60,000 nt of DNA from Symsagittifera roscoffensis. Lineage: Eukaryota > Xenacoelomorpha > Acoela > Convolutidae. A program made the position numbers and the translations under genes. Of the stretch, positions 22,855-34,100 are shown in pieces; position 1 is the stretch's first letter, and each line of letters begins with the position of its first letter. A model generated the notes under the pieces. That model was not told the origin of the DNA, did not search any database, and saw only the letters and a list, made by a program, of their open reading frames with translations. The stretch is from NCBI RefSeq assembly GCF_963678635.1, contig NC_087062.1, positions 98,015,705-98,075,704 on the forward strand, given 5' to 3'.

Positions 22855-23165
22855 AATGGCTAAAAAACTGAAAATATTAACTTTTACTGATTAATACGGG
22901 CAAATTGATAAAACAATTAACAGAATCGTCAATAATACCAAGAAAATGAATAAATTACTCATGAATTGAATAGTTTCCTCAATTTTTTTCGTCATGAATT
23001 TTTTGAAAATCTTGATTTAATTACTCAAATTATTCTTAAAATGTTAGTTTCTTCGGTAATATTGACTATTTTTATAGTTCATTTACCGATCAGCTCATAA
23101 AAGTTGATATTTTTCTGTTTTTCTGCTCTTGAACCCATTCTGCTCTTTGACCATTCTGCTTATTG
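22855..23165. repeat. dispersed repeat shared with 18.3-18.5 kb
   Basis: The body shares gaatcgtcaa.aataccaaga and nearby words with the interior of the Mutator-like MITE at 18154-18752. The right end is an inverted form of the same sequence (complement of ctgtttttctgctcttgaac resembles the 18.3-kb gcagaaaaacag region). It is therefore probably a related non-autonomous element with inverted ends. Boundaries approximate. Confidence 0.45.
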
Positions 23166-23886
23166 ACTGGCCACCGGTTGAACGGTATCTCAATTTCAAT
23201 TCCTCTACAGGCCAGGTTACTTAATCTTTACCAAGTAAAAAAATTTCTGCGACCATTCAGAAAAATAAATTTTATTTTTCGAGCTTTTGTTAAATTCATT
23301 GTTTTATTTCATTATACACACAAAATTTGCAAAGCAATAATTTTTTTCACCTTGAAATTTTTCTGCTGAGAAGATGGATCAAATAAACGGTCAATCCAAA
23401 TAAAGCGCAAATTCATTGGAAATTTTGTTCCGCCGAAATATTAAATTCAGCCTAGACAAAAAGCTTGGAATTTTTGTGTTTAAGATTGATAATTATAAAT
23501 CAAATCCAAACGCAATTTCTGACTTGACCTAAATGATCAACCAAGCAGAACGCGCGAATTGGATCCCATTGAATGTTACTGAAAATATAATTACTTCAGT
23601 TGAACAGCCAACATTGAAAAAGCTATCGTTCTTCCATCTCAGCCGTTTTTCCACTTCAAAGTAGTTATTAAGCTGTTGATGCAAAAATGAATCTGTTGAT
23701 TCACAGAATTTTAGGTTTTCTCGAAGGAAGGGAAGAACTTCGAAAATTTGTCAGTTTTTGTTAGGTGCGTAGACTAAATAGATTTTCAGAGCTCTCCCTG
23801 TTCATATTACTCAATCGTTACTAGACAATAAAAACACTCTGTAACCGTTCAGAAACGTAACTTAAATTTTTTTTGAGCTTTCAAAC

Positions 23887-24418
23887 CCAGGGGTGGATCT
23901 AAGATTTTAAAAAAGTTTTGAAAATTCCGTCGACCTTTTTTAAGGTCGACCAAATTGATTCCTGTGCCCTCCCAAAGCAATTAAAAGACCCTGTTTTGGC
24001 CAAACTTTCTGTGCCGCATGCAAAATTTTGAAACAGCAGGCCAGAAAAGGCGTTTTTAGTTACTTTTTGGAAAATTTTGACCAAAAAATCACTTTTTTTT
24101 GGCGCTTTTCCCCTTAAAATCAGTAGCGGATTTAAGGGAAGGGGGAGGGGGGTTGACGCCCCTCTTCCTCAGGGATTTGACCCCCAGCCGACCCAATGAG
24201 TCTCTTTGTCCGATTTTTTGAGATATCCATTTTGGCTGACGCCTTTTTTGGCCTTTTTTGGCCTTATTTGCCTACGGCGCAGAAAATTTGGTCAAAATTG
24301 GTTTTTATAGTGGTAGAGAGCTCACAAAATCAATTTGGTCGACCTGAAAAGAAGCCAAAAGTTTCAAATTTTTTTTTTGAAATCCGCCCCCCTTGAGAAA
24401 TTCCTAGATCCGCGCCTG
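23887..24418. mobile_element. decayed TIR element with GGATCTA-type ends
   Basis: Left end caggggtggatctaag and right end cctagatccgcgcctg are inverted relatives. A third, similar end cagtagcggatttaaggg sits inside at 24120, so one copy may be nested in another. A short hairpin, gtcgacctttt/aaggtcgac, lies at about 23932-23950. No coding region and no clear duplication at the flanks. Confidence 0.5.
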
Positions 24419-24612
24419 CTTAAAATTATTAAAAATTGGCGCCGAAGGCACCTTTTCAAAAATTTTAATGTCCATCAGCCAAAAGCTGTCATCTCAAAAT
24501 ATTACAAAAGGGGGACCTTTAGGGTTGTAGCCCCCCTCTTCAAATGATGAAAAACGAAAACTAAATTTCTTATTACAAAATTGGATCGATATCACTACGA
24601 AACACTAAGTTG

Positions 24613-25037
24613 ATATCTAGAGCCTTTTTCAAAAATCCTTCAAAATTTTGAAAAGCTGTATTTTTGGCCATGTTTTTTTTCTTCAAATTTAAGCCTGTGA
24701 AACAGAATTAAGTCTTTCAAAGTGTTTTAAGAAACCTCAAAAACTAATTCGGCTGAGCTTTAAAAAATTGTACGATGAAAAACTGTTCTCGGCAATTTCA
24801 TTTTCATGAAAAAAAATTGTACGATGAAAAACTGAAATTGCCGAGAAAATGAAATTGCCGAGAACAGTTTTTCATCGTACAATTTTTTTAAGCTCAGCCG
24901 AATTAGTTTTTGAGGTTTCTTAAAACACTTTGAAAGACTTAATTCTGTTTCACAGGCTTAAGTTTGAAGAAAAAAAACATGGCCAGAAATACAGCTTTTC
25001 AAAATTTTGAAGGATTTTTGAAAAAAGCTCTAGATAT
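24613..25037. repeat. near-perfect 192-bp inverted repeat with 41-nt loop
   Basis: Left arm 24613-24804 and right arm 24846-25037 are reverse complements with about four mismatches over 192 bp. The 41-nt spacer repeats part of the left arm (ttgtacgatgaaaaactg), so the structure arose from duplication plus inversion. A transcript would form a long hairpin. It contains no TIR-type ends of the MITE families seen here and no coding sequence. Confidence 0.9.
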
Positions 25038-25282
25038 TTTCCTAAACATCAATTAGGGGCTTAAAATGTATGAAAAAGCCAAAAACAGTTATTCGTACCA
25101 AAACAAAAAAAAATAATTTTTTTTCTGATTTGAAATAATTTATATTTAATCTAGAATTCTGGTCCGAAATTTTTTATGATATGATTAAATATAACAGGGA
25201 TTTTCTTAAAGTGTTTTTTTTCTCATCTAATTTCTGATCAGAAATTAGCTTAATTTAGGCTATTTTTGGTTTTAAAAAAGTC

Positions 25283-25352
25283 TAATGGTGGTGCTTGGAC
25301 TCCCGACCTGCCATTGAATAGATGGATGTGCTAACTGCTAGGCTACATGATC
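25283..25352 (-). pseudogene. tRNA-like sequence
   Basis: On the minus strand there is an A-box-like tagcctagcagttagca, an anticodon-like arm tccatctattcaatggc, and a B-box-like ggtcgggagtccaagcacc. Acceptor strands do not pair. Loop reading gives ATT, an unlikely anticodon for a working gene. Probably a tRNA pseudogene or SINE head. Confidence 0.4.
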
Positions 25353-27553
25353 TGATAATTTGGTATAGTCTTAGCAATCGTACAATTTTGTAGGTGTTCG
25401 GTTTATTTGTTATTTTAATTATTAATGAGAACTTCTATATGGGTCCTAGCTAGAATCCTTAACTTTCAAAGAAAAAAAATTCTTTTCAACTCCCCCCATT
25501 GTTCAAAATTTTCTGTTTCTTAGTTGCCTCACGTGTATTAATATTACGATGCAAGGTATGAAAATCGGGCTTTTGTTCCACCCCACCCTCCATTTTTCAA
25601 AATGAGTTTTAGAAAACTATTTTAACATGGTCACACTGCAATGCATGAAAAAACTAACGATAGTGAACAGATTTTCTTTTCATTGTTTGCAAAATAACAT
25701 TTCGCGTTTACCCATAATAACACGTAAAACATAAATCAAAATAGGAGTTTTGAAAGGTGCGGAGAAGTGCAAGATAGCCCAAACGTGTTTACAACTGTTA
25801 TTTTGTTCACCATGCCAACTTATTTACCATGTTCACCAATTATCTCGTTCATCATTTTTTCAAAACTGAAATTTAAAGGTGTGTGGGGGTGGTGGGTGCA
25901 AAAGAGCCAGGAAAAGCTGAATAGCCAAATTTATTCAAACTCTTTGAGCTATTTGCGGTTTTTTGGCACACATTTTTGGGTTGCTGTATTATTCAAAAAA
26001 AAATTGTGCCTTGTAGATTTAGGGGATTACTTTTCTAGGTTCTTTCTTTCTCTCTCTCTCTCCCCCCTTGGGTAGTGAAATAAGTGGGCGACGACATTTA
26101 CTACCATCTACAACCCCGAAATGGTTAAGCTCGTGGCAATTTTTCAGTGCTGTATTATGTTGCTTGCCCCCTCTGTGTACTGTTCTTAGGACTGTCTCGT
26201 CGATACGAGCGCAAAAATTTTCAACTGTATTATAATTCAGACCTTATTCCATTTACAGAAGGCTCCAAGTGGCCAGGATATAATCTATCAATCTAATCAA
26301 AAGAAAAGGGTCTGCGATTCATCAGCACACCGTTTAATTGCAAAGTAACTTCCAACTAACTCACCTAAACGGTTGTCTCTTGCTCTCTAGAGAACCGCAA
26401 TTAACCAAATTAGCACAGTAATTCCACCCAAACTTTCAGTTGGGCCTAGTAAATTTAATAGTGGCTCTACGGATCACTTTTCCTTTGAGGTACTTTAACT
26501 CATTTCGATAGCTTCAAGAATCCTTCTGATGAGAACCAACTATCTACTGTGTCTGTTATAACTGTTCTCTGACTTCGAGAATCAACTATTCGACTCGCTA
26601 GCCAAAATTCTTGTGACTCTTAAAGGCTTTCCGGTGTCCTCCAACTCCATATATTTCTCTGCACTTAGTTTTAGTTAAGTCACGCCGTTCCTCATCAGTC
26701 CCGGCATCCGCTTAAATCACTCGACCTCACATGTTTTTTTTTACGTCCCTCTCTTTGTCAGCAATTCTACATGCCAAGCTCGGTTTCTTTTATCAATCTC
26801 GTTACGCTGAATAGATACCCGGTAAACGGTAGGTGTCACAAATTGACCAAACAATCGAATGTCATATGATCCTATTCCGTTATTATTTTCCCGGGAATTC
26901 CCGGAACTAGTATCTAATGCCGCTCTAAATTTAATATGCCCTCGCTTATTATCTTGCGTAATTTGCCTATTTTGTGTCTAAAGGGGTGTTTTTCCAAGTA
27001 GTAATAGCTTCCGATCCAACCGATGGCAACGATTCAAACTAAAACACAAGATGTATCATGCTACTACCTATCACCTACTACTTTCAGCTTGCTACGTTTA
27101 CTTGGGAGTGAGAAACAACTTCAGGAAGTTAGGTGTAGTTTGTTTACTGAGAGAAAAAAAACTTGAAGTGGGGGTCCTGGGGATCTGGGGTTTTTTACCT
27201 ATGCTTTCCTTAACTAGACCTAAAAGATACTAAAATTTGAGCCCCTTTACTACCGCTAGTTGCCGAGTTCTGATAGGACGATTTACAATTCCGCACCTCT
27301 GGAATTTCATAACATTAGCTTTCTTAGTTCCCATTTTGTGGTTTTTCAATTTTCTGGAATACGATGGACTATGTCTTCAAAGATTCGAACTATTTTGGGC
27401 GTGACCTTTTGTTTGCTGTACTACTCAACTTATTGATATATAAGTCTTACGCTCAGGTTACTTTGGCTTTTAATACAGTAGAAATTCCAATTCTACAGGC
27501 CTGCTATATTATTTTCAGAAATTTTATCTATCCTATCATTTGGTAAATTTTCA
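25353..27553. other. no gene seen
   Basis: From 26.1 to 27.0 kb the sequence is less AT-rich and looks like worn element DNA, but stops occur in all frames and I recognise no domain. The rest is AT-rich. Confidence 0.3.
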
Positions 27554-27699
27554 GGATCTCTTCATCTATCCCCCTACGGTACCTCGTAACGAATATCCCC
27601 CTATAAAGAAATAAATCTCAACGGTTAAGTATAAAAGAATTTTGTACCCAGAAAAGAATCTCTCCCCTTTTGAAAAAAGGGGGGCAGTTAAAGAGATCT
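27554..27699 (+). mobile_element. hAT-like MITE, family A, copy 1
   Basis: 146 bp starting ggatctcttcatctatcccc and ending ggggggcagttaaagagatct. A perfect 8-bp duplication, aattttca, lies at 27546-27553 and 27700-27707. The body (cgtaacgaatatcc, aattttgtacccag, ccttttgaaaaaagg) is shared with 48277-48423 and, inverted, with 28476-28606. It lies about 220 bp upstream of the transporter ATG. Confidence 0.85.
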
Positions 27700-27916
27700 A
27701 ATTTTCAGAGATGAATTTCAAGTAGTCACAGAGAAAACGGCAAATTTGTGGAAAAAAATTGATCATTTTATTGTTTGCAAACTCAACGTTGCAACGTGCA
27801 ACTTAAAAATACAAAGCAATTATTAATTAATTACCAATTTTTGTAGTTGATACAGACGTTGAAAAGAGAGAATATTTTTGCTGTTATATAAAAGCATATT
27901 TGAACAAACTATAGAA

Positions 27917-28101
27917 ATGAACGAAAATTCAGGCTTACATGAGAGTCTGTCTTCAACGCAATTACGCAGAACTGTATCGCTTATCCTAATATTGGCTTTC
28001 TTTTCCGTAATTGGAGTGGGCCAAACATTCGTACAACCATTTCTGCCACATGAACTGTCGGCCAGAGGAGTTCCATCGGCCTTCATAGGCGTCATTTTCA
28101 G
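27917..28101 (+). CDS. SLC18B1-like: exon 1 of the MFS transporter
   Basis: 185 nt, 61 codons plus two bases. Encodes the cytoplasmic N-terminus (Ser/Glu-rich, 'LSSTQLRRT') and helix 1. It ends in the strong donor AG|GTATGT at 28102. The frame continues to 28210 into the intron, but that extension is Lys-rich and loses the family pattern. Confidence 0.75.
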
Positions 28102-31100
28102 GTATGTACTCGTTATATTTTCAGATAAGAAGAAGCCTTTTTACTTATTTTACCCAAAACAAAGAAAAACATTTAAGCTTTTGGTCGAATTTCACAAGAT
28201 TAAGTATTAAAACTAAATATGGTTTTCATGGCCTAATTAGTCATGATGAAAATTTTCATAAAAAGAAAAAGAAAAGAAAACAAATCTATGTAAAAATTTG
28301 TAAGTGGGTCAGCAAAATTGGTTGAAAAACTCTAAATTCTTATCAACTTTATTATTTTGTTCTAATTGAGATGTTGAAGCCGCAAACTAGTTTTGGGCGT
28401 TTTTATTTTCTTCCCACCCTAAGTAAAATCACGGCGCATCATTTACAGTGCTGATTTACACGATCCTGAAAAAATTGATCTTTTTAACTATCCTCCTTTG
28501 CAAAGGCGCAGGGGGATTCGTTACTAGATAAAAATTCACCTATGCTTAACTGTTGTTATAATAATTTATGGGCGTGGCAATTCTAAACCAGTTACCAAAG
28601 GGGGGTTATAGAAAACGAAAATGTAATCTTTTCTAGGTTACACGGTGTACTTGAGCATTTTCTTGCTTTAAACGTTGATTTGATTATAAATTAGTTGGTT
28701 GCACGTGTTTGGTAATTCAGTTTTGCATTTTTTCCAATTTTGTATTTGCTGAGTTCTGGTTTTCAATTTCTTTCCCGGAGTTTTCCTGATTACATGTGAA
28801 AAGTTGAAGTCATCTAAGATGGTTGTCAATTGCCAAATTGGCATATAACACTCGGCCTCATTTTGCAGTTGCAAAATAAATTAAGAAAAAAGGGGTGGGG
28901 TAGTTCCTATTTATAAAACTTAAAACTCAGGCTTAACGGGCGTGTAAGTGTCAGTTGAAGTTATTGGCTATGGCTGTCGGCGGAAGGCTGCTTTAGGGTG
29001 AGGCTCTCGTTGTCCAGAATCTTCGTTTGCTGGTCGGTTGCAATAGTCCGGACTAACAGGTGCTAGTCTAATGGCTGGTATTGACACAAGTTTGTCTCTT
29101 ATTTTGACGGTGTAAACGCGGGTCTGGTCATCATCGGTTGGTTTGTTTCCTGTGATCCGCCCGATTGGCCAGAGTCCTCGTGGCGTCATATCCTGAAGAA
29201 TCCAGACAACTTCTCTTATTTTGATAGGCGGCGTCTTCTTTGTCCATCGTTGTCTTGGCAGTAGTGTTGGGATAAACTCCTTTATCAAGCATTTCCAAAT
29301 ATGGGTTGCGATTTGTTGGGCGAATTTCCATTGTCGACTGAGTGTTGAGGGCTGTTGGGTTTGTAGAGGTGGCATGCTGGCATGCGCTCTCCCGAGAAGA
29401 AAATGATTTGGGGTGAGGGCTTCAACATCATCGGGCGATGATGAAAGTGTAGTGATGGGTCTTGCGTTCATGAAGTGTTCAACTTTGCAAAAAACGGTGT
29501 TGAATATGTCGTCTGTTAGAATCTGGCTTCCTATGATGGCATAGAACGAGTCTTTGACTGATCTTATGAGTCGCTCCCATACACCTCCAAAATGAGGAGC
29601 ATAGGCCGGGGTTGAAGGTCCATTCACTCTGATGGTTGGCGTAGAATTGTCGTGTAACATCGGCGTCGAAGTGCCTGTTGAGTTCTTTTTCGGCTGCGGT
29701 GAAATTTGTACTGTTGTCAGAAACAATTTTTTTCTGGTTGTCCTTTGCGTGCGAAGAATAGTCTTAAAGTATTGATGAAGGCGTCGGCTGATTGGTCCTG
29801 GCACATCTCAAGATTTACGGCTCGTGTTGTTAGGCAAGTCTTTATAACACCGTAGCGTTTGTTGTAGTTTCCTGCGGTTTTCGAAGCGAACGGTCCAAAG
29901 AGATCTAATCCTGTTTGTTGAAACGGAAAGAACTGATCTTCCGGAAATCTGAAGGCGGGTAGGAGCGCAAGTTTCAGCTGTATTCCAGTTGCCTGTTGCG
30001 GTCGGCAGTCGTAACAGTCTTTTATGATCTTGTCAATGTGCGCGAACACAGAGAATACAATAATCTTTTTGAAGAACATTTTTTAAGTGCTGGCGTGGGG
30101 ATTGCAGGTTGTCTTTGTGAGTTTTTAGTATAAAGAGGTGAACTGCTGGGTTGTTTCCAACAAGGATAATCGGGTGTTTTATGCAATAGTCCAATTGAGA
30201 TTTCTCGAGGTGTCCACGTGCTCGCAAGAGTCCGTCTTCGTCTAGAAATGGTGACAGATGTCGAAGTCTGCTAGTTGTGTTATTTGGTTTATTTTGCGTC
30301 AATGCCTTGACCTCTGGGTTGAAGCTGTCTCATTGTGTCTGCTTGAAAATAAAACTTTTTGAGGCAATCATGTTGTTGCTTGTCAGTTCGGTGGTCGGGT
30401 TTTCTTTGCGGGAGTGTAGTCCTTTATCTTTAAAAAACCTGGCGGCACGCAACACGTATGCTCTTGTTCGGAGAATTCTTGTCCATTTGGAGAATCTGCT
30501 GTAGTCGATGAAACTTTGTCCTGTCTTTTCGGTGGAAGCTTGAAAAGCTAGCACTGCTAATTCGTCCATGTGTCCAGTTCGATCGTTGAGTTGCAAGGTA
30601 TCCGTATTGGCGTCGTTTAATTCTAGCTTTGGCCAGTTGCATTCTGGTTCACATATAAGTTTTGGTCCGGTAAACCATCTTGAGTTGTTATTCAATTCCG
30701 ATAGGAGTATTCCACGGGTTCCGTCGTCTGCTGGGCTTAAGTGTCCTGGGCAATGTTTCCATTGACTCGCTTGGGTGCTTTCCAAAATTTCTGCAACTCT
30801 GTGAGCCACAAAAATTTCTTATCGTTTAGCAGATCCTTGTATCCATTGAAGCGCTGTTGTGCTGTCGGTCCACATATGCGTAGAGCTGATGTCAATCCAT
30901 TGTTATCTGCGAACGAACTCTGCGAGGCGAGCACCAAAAACTGCGGCTTGTAGTTCCAATTTAGTTATTGTGTGTTGTTTTAGAGGAGCCACTCGACCTT
31001 TTCCTAGAACAAAGGCGCTGCTATTTTGCCGAGTGGCACTGTTGCTGTATACAAAAAAAGCGACTGCTGCTAGGGCGCTGTAGGAGGCATCTAAAAAAAA

Positions 31101-34100
31101 CATGAAGAGCGATGTTGTCGTAGCTGTATCCAAAATAGTGTCGAAGTATTTCCACTGTTTGTAGATCGTTTCTCTCGTCGAGAAGCTCAAAAAATTCGGG
31201 CATCAATTTTCGTGTAATTTAGTCGTCTCACTTCATTCCTTTTCTCCACATTGCTTGTTGGACTATTCGTAGTCGAATAGTAATAGGTGCTGCTATTCCA
31301 ATTGGGCCAAAGATTGAAGAAGCTGCGCGAAGTAGGTTCCGTTGTGTAGGTTTCTTGTGGGCGATTTCGTGTAATTTGTCAGTAGTGAAGCTGAGTGTAT
31401 CGTTACTTACTCTCCATCGTATTCTGAGAATTCACTTGAAGATTTTCGGGTCCTTGATTTCGTCTACGGTGATGGATGTATATTCTTCTGGTATTGTTTG
31501 CAGAATTCTATGATCCGTATTGATCCACTTCGTAAGGTTGAAGCTTCCTTGTTGTAGTACGCGTCGAAGGTCTTCTATCATTTTCACTGCGGTGTCGATG
31601 CCGTCGGTGGCTTCGAAGAAGTCGTCCATGTAGAAGTTCTCGTAGACAAGTTTTTTTGATGAGGGGATGGTTTTCAGCATTGTCGTCTGCGCAAGTTTTT
31701 AATGCGTAAAATGCACAAGTAGGAGAACATTTGGCTCCAAAGACGAATAGAGTGTACTAAAAAAAAACAGGTTCTTCCGCTCCCCAGAGGAAACGAAGAC
31801 ATTTTCTGTCATCGGGGTTAACAAAAACCTGCATGTTCATCCCTTCAATTTCGGCAGTGATGGAATGCTTTCGTTCGCGAAATCGGGTAATTACTCTTAG
31901 TAGATTGCAGAGCAAGTCAGGTCCAGTGAGAAGCATATCATTAAGACAAATTCCTTTAAATTTGGATTTGGCATTGGAAACACGGCGAAGGGTTGATTGT
32001 GGCGAGTCTTTTTTGAAACGAGTCGGCGATGGGTTGATTGTGGATTGTTGCTTCGAAGAGTCCGAACCACATGCTCCATTTCATAGGATTTCCGTCAAAA
32101 GGCTCGATTTTTACTTTTAGGGGTCTAGTCATGAGACTGTAGTTTGTTCGCGACTGTCCGTTACTTGATGACTGAGAATCTGCTGCTGGAATGAACTGCC
32201 GTTCTGTAACTATGTTGAAGCGGAGGCTTGCGTTGGTAGTGTCGCGTTCTGTTTGTTGAAGCGGTGGTCTGTTTATTTCGAAACCTGTCTGCGGGACATG
32301 CTGATGAGTAACTCGGCTGTCTGAAGAGTTTTGGTCCTCTACCGTTTGCCGAGCTGATGATCCGGGTTGATGGCTGCTGCTGGATAATGTTGACGTCTGG
32401 CTAGAGTCCATATCTATTATTGGCTGTTGTTGCACTGAATCAGCTGTGTGTGGGGCTTGAACTGTGTTGGCATTAGTGTTCTGCTGTTGTGGAGTTGTCT
32501 CTGCTGTTTTTTCTCGTAGCATCTGTCTAAATTCACCCATGATGTCGTCGTGCTCGTCTTGTATATCAGTGAAGCGGTTGATGAGATCCTCCGCAGTGGC
32601 GTGCTCCGTCGGTTGATCTACAAGGTACGTAGTGGCGTCTTCCAAATTGCTGAGAATTTTCTTCATCTCGGTTTCTGAGTCAGCTATGTTGAAGTTCGTA
32701 TTAATGTCATTGATGGCTTTGTCGTACTCGTCTAAAGAGGCGCTCTAGTTGAGCGATGATAAGATTTCTTTGGGGAGAGTGGTTTTGTTGGGCATGGCTA
32801 GTTTGTCGTAGCTGATCGTTGTTGTCGTTGCAGTTGTTGTAGATGTCGTGTCCAGTCGTAGTTTTGACCTACTTTATTAGTTTCTGTCCTAGGTAGCTAG
32901 ACCTAAACTTGAAAGCAACGAAGCAAAAGAACAATGGTGCGGTGAATATATTTTCAACTAAGTATAACGAAAAAAAAAAGCATCTGAAAGTTACAAATGC
33001 TTGATTGTAGTTCGTTCCGATACTTAAACAGGCAGAAAAAAATATAAACCAAACGTAAAGTTAACGTCTCTTTACCAAACTCAAGCTATGTGGGGTCCGA
33101 ATTGTTAAACCGATTTTTTAAAAAACTTTAAGCAACTGCAAAACGCACTAAAGCACTAAAGACAAACTGTGCTTCCAGCCTGGTCAAGGGGTAGAGCAAG
33201 GGTGTGGTTTCTGGCAATTTAGCTGATTGCCATATAGAAAACGAAAACATAATCTTTTCTAGTTTACACGGTGTACTTGAGCTTTTTCTTGCTTTAAACG
33301 TTGATTTGATTATAAATTAGTTGGTTGCACGTCTTTGGTAATTCAGTTTTGCATTTTTTCCAATTTTGTATTTGCTGAGTTCTGGTTTTCAATTTCTTTC
33401 CCGGAGTTTTCCTGATTACATGTGAAAAGTTGAAGTCATCTAAGATGGTTGTCAATTGCCAAATTGGCATATAATAGGGGTTATTTACAAAATATCCAAA
33501 ACCCAAGCAAAATTGGAAAATTAAAACGCATTTTTCTTATACTGACTTGATGTTGGACAAAAAAAGTGGCAATTAAAATTGACTAGAATTTCAATAAATC
33601 CACAAATCCCTGAATGTTCTGAATGCTTTTCAATTTCTATGGAATCGTATTCGCTTCAGAAAAAAGTGATGAGACTTTCACAAAAAAAAATAATTTTTTT
33701 TTCAGATTTTTTTTTGCAAATATCATCCTCCACACGCTATGTCAAGTACAAAATAATACTTTTAGCGTATAGCTAAGAACTAAATAGATCAAAGAGGATG
33801 CCTCAATTTAGTTTGAAACAATTTTTAAGACGTATTTAATCTCCGCTTGCGCGTTAAACGCATAAAGTATATCGCGCGTTGATTATCTCAAATTGGCTAA
33901 ATTGACAATCTTTAAACCCCATAAATTTACCAAAAAAAAGATCACATGTAATATATTTTTCGCTCAAAACAGTTTTTGCGCTCAAAACAACAATACCTTT
34001 TGGCTGATAGAAGAAGTGTTTGTCATGAATGGCTAGTTGAAAAGTCGAAATTTGTCTGGAGAAAAATTAAACACCCCGAGCAGAAATATTCCGTCACTTT

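Larger units (their letters stand above)
28607..33476 (-). mobile_element. defective BEL/Pao LTR retrotransposon
   Basis: A 4.87-kb element flanked by 244-bp LTRs and a 5-bp duplication, ggggt (28602-28606 and 33477-33481). Internal order on the minus strand is gag, reverse transcriptase, RNase H, integrase with the C-terminal domain typical of Pao integrases. It lies antisense in the transporter intron. Stops, frameshifts and an internal deletion make it incapable of moving by itself. LTR divergence of about 3% points to a fairly recent insertion. Confidence 0.92.

Noticed and set aside
27885-27894. TATA box (tatataaaag) for the transporter gene
   Set aside because: Only 23 nt before the ATG, which would leave almost no 5' UTR; the true start of transcription is unknown.
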